Source: Lathyrus oleraceus
Lineage: Eukaryota > Streptophyta > Magnoliopsida > Fabales > Fabaceae
Assembly (NCBI RefSeq): GCF_024323335.1
Contig: NC_066582.1
Span: 185,226,973 to 185,290,972 of the forward strand
Direction: 5' to 3'
DNA: 64,000 nucleotides
The notes under the pieces were generated by a model. That model was given only the letters and a program-made list of their open reading frames with translations, did no database searches and was not told the DNA's origin. Within the stretch, counting starts at the first letter, position 1. The number at the start of each line of letters is the position of its first letter. Positions 32,991 through 46,377 of this stretch are shown piece by piece. Made by a program: the position numbers and the translations under genes.

Positions 32991-35900
32991 TGTAGCAGTA
33001 AATTCATAATCATTAAGCTATCGATAAACTTAACGTCAATAAAACCAGAGTCACCATCGCGCTTTTATTGTTTCCAAAGGAAAAGGGAAAAGTACGAACA
33101 AAACCCAAAGATAAGAAGTTTTCAAATCAAAACTAATAAAATGCCAAAGATTACAAGTAAGGGGGTTGGTTACATAGAAGGAAGGTGTTAGCACCCAAAG
33201 TGTCCTAGGTACTCTTAGGGAGCCCTTTTTTATGTGCGTATGTGTTTTGGTATAAAAGATGTTTGAGAAAAATAGAGTGTGGGGATGAGAAAAGAATTCA
33301 TTGATTATATTTTTGTGTTTGATAAGACCTTCGGACTTGTGCCTACGTACCAACAAAAAAATTAGGGATCAAAACCTCGTAGTTCATGGTAATAATTTCA
33401 AAATGAGTGGGTTGTTTTTAATCAAAATTTAAATTAAAAAGGGGCACAAAAAGCCCAAAAGTTTGAATGAGTGTTAATTCTTTTTCTTTTTGTTTTTTTG
33501 AAATTTTAAGTCGATATCGTTAAGTTCATTTACAAGTTTAGTTTAAGAAAAGAGTTTTAAAATGCAATGGCATATGGCCAAAGTTTCTAATTTAAAATAA
33601 GGCATAAGTTTTGAAATCACAAGCGAAGAAAGTTTTTGAAGGGGGGGAGAGATTTTGAAATTTATGAAGTGGGAGGAGATGAAGAGGATAACCTAAGCAT
33701 AAAATTAAAAGTTAAGAGTTGAAATGATCTGACCAATCAGATGCAATCCAACAGACAAGAATGTCATCTAGAAAACCCACTTTCCCTTTAGACTCTGAAT
33801 CAAGCAATAATCAACAAGCAATTAGCAATTTTAGACATCATGAAGATCAAGGCATCAAATAAATATGGCCACATCCAAGCAAGAAAATCCCATAGCTAGC
33901 AGTCTTTTTTGTCTTCTCATGTATCAGATGAAATGCTCCTTGATTAACTCAGAATAATGCATCAGACATAAGATTAAAATAATAGTTGTACCAAGACCAT
34001 GTAGCAGATGAATTCAAATGGATCTCAATACTAGAATCAGATGAAAGCTCAAATTACAATAACTTGGTCTCAGAAATGTTAGCATTGGCCAAGTCCCTTT
34101 GCATATGGAATGTTGTCTAATCCTAAGCCCCAAAAGTTTAGATCAAGCTCAACAGTCCACCAAACATTTTTCAGGGTTTTTGTTGTTTATTAAGTGTTTT
34201 AAGGTCCTAAGACCACAAACATAAACAAATTAAACAAAAAAAATATATACAATCATAATATATGGATCAAATGAGCAAAGTGAAAATGGCATAAACATAA
34301 ACAAGTTAAATGATATGCAAATGACAATAAATGGTAAATGACTTGAAATTAAATTGCATAAAGTAAATGGCTTGAAAGTAAAGCAAAGTTAATAAGAGTT
34401 AGTCAAATGTTAGTAAAGGTTAATTGGATGTTAGTAATGTTTTGCTTCTCTATTGATTAAGTCATTCTTTGGAGAACACTCAACCATCTACTCACAAGCA
34501 TGAATCCTTGAACCAAGACATCTTCCAAAGGAAGTAAAAAGGCCAAGTTTCCACACAATACCATGAAAGATAGGAGACTTACAATCGTAATTGGACTTAT
34601 GTAGAAGTCACAACTATCTGAGGTCGGGCAATAAGTTTTTTGGTGCTAATGCATGTTAGAGATTTGGTATAATGAACCAAACTCCTAAAACATACCACAC
34701 ACTAAAAGAAAAAATCAAAATGGGTGGACATATCTCATTCATACTTGTATTGATTCATCTAAGACAAGGTTATTGATGAACCAATTATCCTTAGGAGCTT
34801 GAGATTTAATTGGCTAATGAGAGGGATGGGAGAGAATGGGATGAAGATGAAGAGGGAGGGGAGATGAGAGAAACACAAATTGGTCATGGAATGAATTTTA
34901 TCCAATTAAAATCATTCATTCATTTTGGAAGATGAAGTATACATTTCATCAATCCCCTAAATCTAATGATTTTAATCCAATAAAAGTCAAATCAAACATG
35001 ACCAAGGCCCAAACAAATAGTCAAACATCACAAGACCACAAAAATGGCTCAACATAATTTTTACACAATTAATCGATTAAAAATCAAATTAAAAATGCAT
35101 TAAAATTCAAATTAATTTGGTCAAAACCTAAAATCTTTTTAAAACACCAAATAAATGGCCAAGAGATTTATCCTAGTTTAAACAAGGTCAAAGGACCTTA
35201 GATAAAAAAAATCATGATTTTTGAAAAGTCAGAAGTATTTTTAAACAATTAAAAATATGCACAAAAGAAATTAATTCATGAAAAATATCAAAATTAATCA
35301 AAAAATAATTTTAATTCAGAAAATGAAAGAGGAAGATATTTAAAGATTTTTGGTGAAATTCCCATATTTTTTGGATTAAAAATAAAATTATTATGAATTA
35401 AACAAAATAAAGCAATTAAATAAAAAAACAAAAAATACAAAAAAAAACAAGAGCCATCAAATTTCCCTTATTAATTGAGGTGACAGATCTGATGGATAAA
35501 ACGCGTGTTCCATCATGTTCCCAAGTCAATGCGTGTACATGCATGGTAATCAGAAGCGAAGGCCATGATTAGAAGATGAGAAGAAGATCTGATGGATAGG
35601 AGCATGCTACCACACCACTAGAGCTAGGGCTCTAGTTGTCTTCTCTGTTGGACCTCACCGGACTGGTCCACCACCAACCACCACTATAATAAAAAACAAG
35701 GACATGGATTCAAAGAAAAAATGCCCAGGAGCTCGAATATGGCCTCAATTTTCTCTAATTCCAAATATATAAAAAGATACAAGGATTTAAATTTTGAGGA
35801 TCATGACTGAGTTGCTTCGATTTGACCTCAAAGCAACTCAATCTTGTTGCCTACATTGGTAGGACTTCAGCCAATCAAAAATAAAAAAGAATGATGAAAA

Positions 35901-37683
35901 ATTGAGAGAGAATCGAAGAGATGAAGTTTCTGAAAAATCACCTTCGAGTTGCTTCAAATTCACTTGATCTTGATCTGGATTTGCTTGCTTTCTCTTCCTC
36001 TTGCTTGCAGAAACCAATTGAGATGAAGAAGGCAATGATTTCTTGGAGTTTGAACTTCCAAACAGAAGATGAAGTTCAAGCTCGATTTCAAATGAAACCT
36101 TCAATAATTCTATGAAATGGAGGGTTTGGATTGCTCTGGCAAAGCTTGGGCAAGGTGTTGATGAAGTTCTGATCACATTGATTCTCTATTTATAGCCAAT
36201 GCATATGCTTTTCACACACTTCCATTTGAATATCCAAAATTAGCAAGTTTCTTCATAAGTTAGCATGGGCGTGTGCAAAGCCCAAATAATCATTTGAAAA
36301 GGTCCAAAATCGTGCATAGGTCATGCTGAAAGTGTTGCATTAAGCCATGCAATGATGAAATGGGTTTGATCATGAAATCCTTCCAAATGGTACCACACAT
36401 TGCACCCATTCACAAGTCCTTAAATATTGATCCAAATGAGATGATATTGGACTTTTTAGAAAGGTGAGATCAAGGGGAACAACTTTCGTGTTGAACATTT
36501 TTCCATTTGAAGCTCGGATCATGATGAATTTTGAGGTGGAAGTTTGGGAAATCAAGCATATTTGAAAATTTTCTAAGTACCAAGTCAAATGTTCACTTCT
36601 TCCACCTTGAATAGCTTTTGCTATGGACTTCAAATGGAAAAAGTTACTTCATCAAAAGTATTATATATTTCAAAGATCTTCAATTTGTTCACAAATTTGA
36701 CCTCATTTGGATTTGGCATGAAGGAGTTATGCATTTTAGAAGTTGAGGAAAATCACTTGTTAATGTTTCCTCTTGGAACATGCATTTGAAAATTGAATTT
36801 GAACTTACTCCAAACATAAAAGTTGAAATATACATCTTTAATTTGATCATGGAATTTTAATGGCTGCCATCTCATAAAAATTGAGAAAGTTATGGTCTTG
36901 GGAAGTTGACCTCCTAACTAGGGTTCAGACAAAATGACCTATAATCTTTCACCATACAAAATGACCTTCCAAGAAAAACTAGATCTTTAATTAAACATTC
37001 ATGTTTTTGGAATGTCATTTTGAGTAAATTTGATCTTGGAATCATTTTCATATGTCAAAAATTGTAGGAGATAGGGTCTAGGGAACCCTAGTTTTGACCA
37101 GTTGACTTTCTATGGTCAACTACCATGAACCATCTTGCTAGATTGACATTCTCTTGATATTTGGGACTCATGGAGGATCATATATGTGTAATATGATGTA
37201 ACTTGAAGTATCCCTTAAAATATTTTATCAATTGATAAGGAAACTTGCTAAGGAAGCCACACAAGACACCCAGAAAAATTAGGGTTTCCAAGGCAAACAA
37301 GCTTCAAACTCTTGATGAATTCTAGATCAAATGATATGTGAAGACCATGTGGATCCATGTATGATGTCTAGATCCAATTTGAACCATTTCTTGATTTATA
37401 TCCTTTCCTTGAGGGTCTTAAACCCTAGATATGAGCTCGATGGAGCATAGGTGAGGATACACACTACCTACAAAAGAAACAAACTATACATTGACATATT
37501 TTTGGTATTTTGGTTAGTAAATAATGAAAAACAAAGTATGATACAATCAAATTATGCTTGGTGATCTCTCCCAATGCTAACCCAATGAATGAAGGGTAAG
37601 GAGGATGCCAAGGTGTGATCCCAATGCTAATGCATATGATTAGATAGCATGAGGGATCTTATGGTCAAAATTGGGGTCTTACA
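32991..37683 (-). mobile_element. Complete Ogre 5' LTR, copy E (4693 bp)
   Basis: Minus strand from TGTAAGACCCC at 37683 to TACTGCTACA at 32991. U3 is about 1.49 kb, to the TATA at 36187-36195. The remaining 3.2 kb is leader and U5. It contains a primer-binding-site-like 11-mer in U5 at 33046-33056, one base changed. Frames such as 35838-36176 lie just after the TATA, but indels in other copies break them. Confidence 0.9.
36187..36195 (-). promoter_or_regulatory. LTR TATA box, copy E
   Basis: Minus strand CTATAAATA, 1.49 kb from the LTR 5' end. Confidence 0.6.
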
Positions 37684-38784
37684 TTTTACAAGAGAAACTT
37701 AGATATGGATTTGCTCAGATGCGTGGATAGACACGAAGCATACATGTTGATGATAGAAGTCCATGAAGGTTCCTTTGGTACTCATTCCAATGGACATGTT
37801 ATGGCGAAGAAGATATTGAGAGTAGGCTACTATTGGCTGACAATGGAATCTGACTATTGCAAGTGTGTGAAGAAATGCCATAAGTGTCAAATTTATGTAG
37901 ATAAATCTCATGTTCCTCTGACACTGTTGAACGACATTTTCTCTCGATGGCCTTTCTCCATGTGGGGAATTGATATGATTGGCATGATTGAGCCAAAAGC
38001 TTCTAATGGACATCGTTTCATTTTAGTTGCCATTGATTACTTCACAATGTGGGTTGAAGTCGCATCGTATGCAAATATGACAAAGCAAGTTGTTATAAGG
38101 TTTATCAAGAATCAAAGCATATGTCGTTATGGTGTGCCAAGAAAGATCATTAATGATAATGGATCAAACTTGAAGAATAATATGGTGGAAGCTCTTTGCA
38201 AAGATTTAAAGATTAAACATCATAACTCTTCTCCCTACAGACCCAAGATGAACGGGGTTGTTGAAGCTGCATATAAAGATTGGCATGAGATGCTCCCATT
38301 TGGTTTGCATGGGTATCGTACATCCATCCTCACTTCAACAGGGGAAACCCCTTTCTCTCTTGTTTATGGCATGGAAGTTTTGCTCCCCGTGGAGGTTGAG
38401 ATCCCATCATTGCGTGTCTTGGTGGAAGCCAAGTTGACAGAAGTTGAATGGTTCCAGACCAAATATGATCAATTGAATTTGATTGAGGAGAAAATATTGA
38501 CGGCCATGTGTCATGTTCAGTTATATCAGCAAAGAATGAAGAAGGAATTTGATAAGAAGGTCAGGCCTCATGTGTTCAGAGAAGGTGACCTCGTGCTCAA
38601 GAATATTTTATCTTTGAAACCTAATGCTAGAGGAAAATGGACTCCTAATTATGAAGGCCCATATGTTGTTAAGAGAGCCTTTTTGGGCGGTGCTTTGATT
38701 CTTACAACTATGGACGGTGAAGAGTTCACTCGTTATGTGAATGTGATGCAGTCAAGAAATACTTCGCCTAAAAAAAGAAAATAA
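37684..38784 (+). pseudogene. Ogre copy F integrase fragment
   Basis: Plus-strand integrase starting mid-protein at YKRNLDMDLLRCVDRHEA, directly against LTR E. The zinc-binding part is intact (HEAY...FGTHSNGH, CKCVKKCHKC). The catalytic triad is visible as GIDMIG, NDNGSN and NGVVEA. Immediately after the catalytic Glu an in-frame deletion of about 14 residues relative to copy A joins VVEAA to YKDWH. The C-terminal part (GDLVLKNILSLKPNARGKWTPNYEGPYVVKRAF) is kept, and a small frameshift near 38740 alters the last residues. It is the longest frame of F (359 codons from 37705). RT and upstream regions are absent. Confidence 0.85.
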
Positions 38785-39860
38785 TAGCTCGCTAAGTTGA
38801 AAACCTGAATGGGCGACTTAGGCAAGAATGAGCGTCTCGGTGGATTGAAAACCCATAAGGACGATCCAGGCAAAAGTTAGAGACATAAAATAGAAAATTT
38901 ATCCCGATAGATTGAGTACCCCACCTGGGGGAAATCTAGGAAAAATTAGGGATTATGGCAAGTAATTGCATTCGATTGGTCCTAGTCATGGGGACAGTTT
39001 TGAGCAAGTCATTTGGTTCTGATTCATTATTCTCAACCAAAGCCAAGAGCACCACGAATATCGAAGTTGGTATGAGAGTAGTGATCATTGTATTCAATGT
39101 AGCCACTTTCCATGTAAATTACCATTTTCGACTCTTGTAAAGATCTATGGAGTCTTGTCATTTACAGACTACCATTCTATTAAATAAAGTTGAGCTTTTT
39201 ATCCAATTGTTTCTACTCTTATTTACTTCTGCTAAATAAAATTGAATTTTTATGATGATAATTTTGAAATAAATTAATAAAAATATTTTTTTCTTAAGAA
39301 TATAAAAACAATTACTTTAAGAACAAAACAATTTCAGCAAGGAATATCAACAGCAGTCTGAGAGCATGTAAGTATTAAAATACGAAGCCTTGTTGGTTTT
39401 CCCCAAGCAGTTTGGTTCGGTGATTTTTCCCCAACAGTTTGTCATAAATTCCCATATGAGTTGTAGGGTCACATCCCCAGCAATTGGCTTAGATCCCTGT
39501 GCAGAGTTTTATCTCTTGTACTCTCCGGTGGAGTTCATCTTCAGATATCGAAGATCTCTCATTTTTGGCAGTTTTGGATTCTGAGCAGTGTTTGGTTCCC
39601 TGCAGGGTTGTCTTACATTTGATATGGTGTTGACCCAAAATTCCCCACAAAGTTGACAATTTAGATCCTCAGTAGATCCTTTATCTCTCCCCAGCTAGGG
39701 TTTAGTTACTCAGAGCCAGATGATTTATGTTCATCCCTAACATTTTTCTCCAGTTGGTGTTCGCATCTTATTGAGATTATTCGAGTGTTGCAGCGATGAT
39801 TCAAATCTGTGATATTTGTATCCTTTGGGTTGTTTTGATAGCATAATCATCAATCATATA
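38785..39860 (+). other. Ogre copy F 3' noncoding region, truncated
   Basis: Colinear, in opposite orientation, with 16330-17405 of copy A ('gattgaaaaccca', 'gagtaccccacctggggg', 'ctccagttggtgttcgc'). It is cut at 39860 by LTR C before reaching the tandem-array part. Confidence 0.75.
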
Positions 39861-42800
39861 TGTGGCGGTATATTCATGACCATCAAGCTATGGATAAGCT
39901 TAACGTCAATAAAACCAGAGTCGCCACCGCACTTTTATTGTTTCCAAAGGAAAATGGAAAAGTACGAACAAAATCCAAAGATAAGAAGTTTTCAAATCAA
40001 AAATAATAAAATTCCAGAGATTACAGGTAAGGGGGTTGGTTACACAAAGGGAAGGTGTTAGCACCCAAAGTGTCCTAGGTACTCCTAGGAAGCCCTTTTT
40101 CATGTGTGTATCTATTTTTGTATAAAATGATGTTTGAGAAAAATAGAGTGTGGGGATGAGAAAAGAATTAATTGATTATATTTTTGTGTTTGACAAGACC
40201 TTCGGACTTATGCCTACGTACCAACATAAAATGAGGGACCAAAACCTCGTAGTTTGTGGTAACAATTTTAAAGTGGGTGAATTGCTTTTAATCAAAAGTT
40301 AATAAGAAAGGCACAAGAGGCCAAAAATTTGAATGAAGTTGTTAGTTCTCTTTGTCTTTTGAAATTTCAAGTCAATATGATTAGATTTAGTTACAAGTTT
40401 GATTTAAGACAAAGGAGTTTGAAAATTCAATGGCATAAGGCCAAAAAATTTACTTGAAATAAGATCTAAGTTTGAAATCACAAGCAAAGAAAGTTTTTGA
40501 AAGGGGGGAGAGATTTGAAATTTAAAAAGTGGGAGGAGATGAAGAGACTAATCTTAAGCATAAAATTAAAAGTTAAGAGTTAAAAAGATCTGACCAATGG
40601 GATGCAATCCAACAGACAAGAATGTCATATGTAAAACCCATTTTCCCTTTGGACTTTAAATCAAGCAATAATCAAGCAGGCAATTAGCAATATCAGACAT
40701 CATAAAGATCAATGTATCAAATAAAGATATCCACATCCAAGCAAGCAAATCCCATAGCTAGTAGTCTTCTTTGTCTTCTCATGTATCAGATGAAATACTC
40801 CTTGATTAACTCAGAATAAAGGATTAGACACAAGATCAAAATAACAATTTACATCAAGACAATGTGGAAGATGAGTTCAAATGAATCCCAAGACTTGCAT
40901 CAGATGAAGGCTCAATTCAAAATAACTTGATCTCAGAATGTTGGCATAGGCAAAGTCCTTTTTGCACAAGGAATGTTGCCTAGTTCTAAGTCCAAAAGTT
41001 CAGATCAAGATCAACAGTCCATCAAACATTTTTTTAGGGTTTTTGTTGTTTATTAAGTGTTTTAAGGTCCTAAGACCACAAACAAAACCAAAAATGCACA
41101 AACAAATATATATAATCACAATATATGGCTCAAATGAGCAAAGTGAAAATGGCATAAACATAAATAAGTTAAATGAAATGTAAATGGAAATGAATGATAA
41201 ATGACTAAAAATTAAATTGCATAAAGTAAATGACTTGAAATTAAAGAAATATTAATAAGAGTTAGTCAAATGTGAGTAAAGGTTAATTGAATGTTAGTGA
41301 TGTTTTTTCTTTTTAATTGATTAAGTCATTCTTTGGAGAACACTCAACCATCTATTCATAAGCATGAATCTTTGAACAAGGACATCTTCCATAGGAAGGA
41401 AAAAAGGTCAAGTTTTCATAAAATACCATTAAAGATAGGAGACTTACAATCTCACTTACTAGAATGTTATGCCTTTAGGGTCAAATTTAGCTCTATGTTA
41501 CGCAATCGTAATTGGACTTATGTAGAAGTCACAACTATCTGAGGTCGGGATATAAAAATTTAGGTGTTAGGGATGGACCTTACAATCTCCTTAAACATAC
41601 CACACACTAAAAGAATACACCAAAAGGGATGGACCTATCTCATCCATACTTGTATTGGTTCATCTGACACAAGATCATTGATGAACCAATTAGCCTTAGG
41701 ATATTTGAGATTTTATTGGTTAATGAAAGGAATGGGGAAGAATAGGGATGAAGATGAAGGGGGGAATGAGAGAAACACAAATTGATCATGGGAGGAATTT
41801 TATCAAATTAAAATCATTCATTCATTTTGGGAGATGAAATGTACATTTCATCAATCCCCTAAATCCAATGATTTTAATCCAACAAAATTCAAATCAACCT
41901 TGACCAAGGCCCAAACAAATAGTCAAACATCACAAGACCATAAAAATGGCTCAACATAATTTTTACACAATTAATCAATTAAAAATCAATTTAAAAATAC
42001 ATTAAAATTCAATTTAATTTGGTCAAAACCTAAAATCTCTTCAAAACAACAAATAAATGGCTAAGAAATTTATCCTAGGTCAACCAAGGTCAAAGGACCT
42101 TAGACAAAAAATTTCATGATTTTTGAAAAGTCATAATTGTTTTTAAACAATTAAAAATATGCACAAAAACATATAATTCATGAAAAATATCAAAATTAAT
42201 CCAAAAAATAATTTTAATTCTAAAAATGAAAGAGAAAAATATTTAAAGATTTTTGGCGAAAGTCCCATTTTTTTGGATTAAAAATGAAATTATTATGAAT
42301 TAAACAAAAAAAAGCAATTAAATGAAAAATCAGAAAATATTAAAAAAACAAGGGTCATCAGATCTCCCTCATTAATTCAGGTGGCATATCTGATGGCCAC
42401 GCGCGCACTATCCACCAAAGACCTGAGTCAAAGCGCCACACGCATGGTAATCATAACCAAGGGCCAAGATTAAAACATTTGGACCAAATCAGATGGCTTA
42501 GGACTTGCCAACGCACCACCGGAGCCCTAGCTCCAGTCATCTTCTCCAGTGATCACCAGCAGACTGGTCCAACCTCAACTTCATGAAAAATGAAAAACAA
42601 AGACACTATTTCAAAGATAAAATGCTCAGGAGCTCGAATTTGGCCTCAATTTTTTCAAATTCCAAGTATATAAAAAGATACAGGGATTTGAATTTTGAGG
42701 ATCATGAACTGAGTTGCTTCGACTTGGCCCTAAAGCAACTCAATCTTGTTGCCTACATTGATAGGATTTCAGCCAACCAAAAATCACAAATAATAGTGAA

Positions 42801-44601
42801 GAATTGAAAGAGAATCGAAGAGATGAAGTTTCTGAAATTTCACCTTCAAGTAGCTTCAATTCAGCTTGATCTTGATCGAGATTTGCTTGATTCTTCCTCC
42901 TATTGCTTGCAGTGAACAATTGAGATGGAAAGGGCAATGAATTCTTGAAGATTGAACTTCAAAATAGAAGGTGAAATTCAAACTCGATTTCAATGAAATC
43001 CTCAAGAAATTATATGGTGTGAGGGTCTTAGTTCTCTTGGAAAAGCTTCGGCAACCTGTTCTTTTGATTTTTCTGAAGCCATGAGCTTGTATAAATAGGC
43101 AATGGAATTGATTTTTGCACCACTTGAAATTTTGCCAAAATTGGAAACCAAGTTTCATGGATTCATGGGAAATTATTTGGGCCTAAGGAATGGTGCAATC
43201 CATCTCCAATTCGTGTGCAATTGATGTTGATCTCATTACATGGAAGCATGCAAAGAGGAAGGATCACTTGAATCCAAAACTTGCCAAAACAAATCCCACA
43301 ATGGAGCCATGCACAAGTCCCTCCATTTTGATTAAAATGAGTGATCTTGGACTTTTTAGAAAGGTGAGATCAAGGGGAACAACTTTCATGTTGAACACTT
43401 TTACATTTGAAGCTTGATTCATGATGAATTTTGAGGTGGAATTTAGGGAAATCAAACATATTTGAAAAATTTCTAAGTACTAAGCCAAATGTTCACTTCT
43501 TCCACCTTGAATAACTTTTGTTATGGACTTCAAATGGAAACAGTTTCTTCATCAAAGTTATATCTCTTTCAAACCTATTCAATTTGGTCACAAATTGGAC
43601 CTCATTTGGATTTGGCATGAAGGAGTTATGCATTTTAGAAGTTGAGGAAAATCACTTGTTCAATGGTAATGGCCCAAAATGACCTATAACGTTTCCTCTT
43701 GGAACATGCATTTTCAAGTTGAATTTGAACATCTTCCAAACATAAAAGTTGGAGAGTACATATTTACTTTGATCATGTAACTTGAATGGATTTCATTTAA
43801 TAAAAATTGAGCAATCTATGGTCCTTGGAAGTTGACCTCTTAACTAGGATTCTGACAAAATGACCTATAATCTTTCACCATAAACAATGCCTTTCCATGC
43901 AAAACTAGATCTTGACTTAAACATTAAAGTTGTTTAGATTGTAATAAGGAGTAAAGTTTATCTTGGAATCATTTTGATATGACAAAAATTGTAAGAGATA
44001 GAGTCTAGGGAATCCCAGTTTTGACGAGTTGACTTTCTCTGGTCAAGCACCATGAACCAACTTGCACACTTGAAGTTCTCTTGATATCTTTGACTCATAG
44101 GCATAAGATGATGTATAATGAATTATCCCTTGATATATTTGATCAAATGTTGAATAAAATTGTTGAGGAAGTGACACAAGATACCCAGATGAATTAGGGA
44201 TTCCAAGGCAAACAAGCTTCAAATTCTTGATGAATTCTTAATCAAAATGATATGTGAAGATCATGGGGATCCATATATGATGTCTTAGAGTCAATGAAAA
44301 CCATCTCTTGATTGATCTTCTTGCATTCTGGGTCTTAAACCCTAGATATGAGCTTGATGGAGCTTGGGTGATCACACACACTACCTACAAAAGCAACAAA
44401 CTATACATTGACATGTTTTTTTTGCATTTTGGTTAGTAAATAATGAAAAAAAAGTATGACACAATCAAAATGTGCTTAGTGATCTCTCCCAATGCAAACC
44501 CAATGAATGAGGGTTAAGTAGGATGCCAAGGTGTGACCCCTAAGCCATTGCATATGATGAGATAACATGAGGGATCTTAGGGTCAAAATTGGGGTCTTAC
44601 A
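39861..44601 (-). mobile_element. Complete Ogre 3' LTR, copy C (4741 bp)
   Basis: Minus strand from TGTAAGACCCC at 44601, directly after the polypurine tract 44602-44615, to GAATATACCGCCACA at 39861. It inserted into the 3' region of copy F. A TATA-like TATTTATA lies near 43089-43098 on the minus strand, and an exact TGGCGACTCTG sits in U5 at 39916-39926. Confidence 0.9.
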
Positions 44602-44615
44602 GCTGCCCCTATTTA
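44602..44615 (-). other. Polypurine tract of Ogre copy C
   Basis: Minus strand TAAATAGGGGCAGC, identical to copy A at 14564-14577, immediately before the 3' LTR. Confidence 0.75.
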
Positions 44616-46377
44616 AGGACATTCTAACTGGGGATGTGAAGGTTAAAATCTTCGTATCAACTTAGTATAATGGACTTAAGTAATAACAAATAAAAAACAA
44701 ATTTTGGTCCTTAAGAGACCTCGTGATGCATATGACGTGAATGTTAAAATAATCTCTGTGGGGAACATATTGCCACAAAGGAAAAGAATCCAGAGAGACT
44801 GAAAGTCCATAGGATTAAAATGCATTCCATAAGGAACATTCACTGGGGATGCATAGACTCTGGGGGATAAAAATATTGTGTGTAGGCCAGGCTACGACTT
44901 AAAAACTGTTGGAGATACGAGAAGAATTCCATGAAAATAAATCAATGGAAGGACTCGGTTGGGGATAAGGGAAAACCTGCGGGAGAAACAAGTAAATCAG
45001 AACAAAACTGAAATACTTATGTCAACCAGGGGATTGGCGACTTCACTGAGGAAATACACACTTAAACTCAACTGGGGAAGAATAATCTTCAACACAGGAA
45101 TACCAAAAGTATATTATCTATTACTAGTTATTGGGTAGGAAGATAATGTACTTTGACAGAGGGACATCCCTTACCGATTATGTTAAACATATCAAGGATG
45201 ACTCGTTGAGAAAAAGGAGATGTATTCGTTACCAGTTACTGGGTAAGAACAACCTGTTGGGGAAAATATCAAATAGGATTTACAACTACCGCTTACTAGG
45301 AAGAAGACCAAAGAGAGAATATATGTCACCGATTAAAGTGAACATATCAAGGATAGACTCAGAGAAAGAATATTCGTCATCGGTTAGGATGAGCATATCA
45401 AGGATAGACTGTCGGGGGGAAAATAGGAATTATATCTATCAGTTATTGGATAGAATACCAAAGAGAGAATATCTGTCACCAGTTAAAGTGAACATATCAA
45501 GGATAGACTTAGCAGGAGAAAGCAGGATTTACATTTACCGGTTACTGGGCAGAAGACCGGAAAGAGAAGAAAATTTGTCATCAGTTAAGATGAACATACC
45601 AAGGATTAACCCTCTAGGGAATAAAATAGGGATTACAACTACCTTTTTACTGGTTAGAAAAGCACAAAGAAGAATATCTGTCATCGGTTAGGATGAACAT
45701 ATCAAGGATAGACTGCCTGGGGAAACGTCAAAACGAATTCGTTGGGGATAACAAAAGGAAGTAAATTTTAATTTACTGGGTATTGGGCAAAAGTAATGTA
45801 CTTAAAAATCGAGAAGAATATTACCAACTACTGGGTAATATATTCTCAAGAGACCCAAATGTATCTATCTAGGTAAGAGCTAAAAAGAAACCGTCAAACA
45901 AGGACTCAACCCAAATGAGGATATAACTCAAGGGGAGTGGTTCCATCCAGATAATTAACTGGGGAGGAAACTGAAACAATAACCATCCACGAGGAAATAA
46001 CTCAGTGGGGAAAAGAGAAAGGTTAAATTCTTTCTGCTTAATGGGCTGATACTCTATCACTGAAGGAGGACAGATGCACCAAACCTGTATGGGGAATAAT
46101 GTCACCATAACAGGGAATCAGAATAATAAAAATCAAATGCAATAACAAATGCATAATGAAACATATGATGTTGTATTTTATGCATGAATATGTATATGTT
46201 TGATAATTATGCTGACAAATCTTATCACAAAGGATAAATATCACAAATTTGAATCACCACTGAAACACTCGGCTAATCTCAACAAGATGGGAACACCAAC
46301 TGGAGAAAAAAAATGTTATGGATGAACACCAATAATTTGGCTCTTGAATAACTCAACCCTAGCTGGGGAGCATAGCT
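44616..46377 (-). other. Ogre copy C 3' noncoding region with tandem array
   Basis: Noncoding, colinear with copy A but missing about 0.9 kb next to the integrase because of a deletion ending at about 46378. It carries the tandem array 45110-45722. Confidence 0.75.
45110..45722 (-). repeat. Tandem array in Ogre C 3' region
   Basis: 'aacatatcaaggat' or a variant recurs near 45186, 45340, 45392, 45490, 45593 and 45695 (spacings about 154, 52, 98, 103, 102). It is homologous to the copy A array but has six rather than eight copies. A plus-strand (antisense) frame of 186 codons runs through it at 45131-45691. Confidence 0.85.

Larger units (their letters stand above)
29435..37683 (-). mobile_element. 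Ogre copy E: 5' LTR, primer-binding site, ORF1, partial gag
   Basis: A minus-strand element with a complete 5' LTR at 32991-37683 and a primer-binding site at 32964-32981. An untranslated leader of about 0.85 kb follows, then ORF1 (30596-32107) and gag from 30377. It is interrupted at 29435 by the plus-strand Ogre LTR, and the rest of E is not found in the window. Its outer edge at 37683/37684 abuts plus-strand Ogre integrase (copy F), so E probably inserted into F. Confidence 0.85.

Noticed and set aside
35838..36176. 112-codon frame just downstream of the LTR E TATA box, partly shared with 42740-42937 in LTR C
   Set aside because: The homologous stretches in the LTRs near 28450 and 56170 carry one-base indels and stops, so the shared ending looks like nucleotide homology, not a conserved leader protein.
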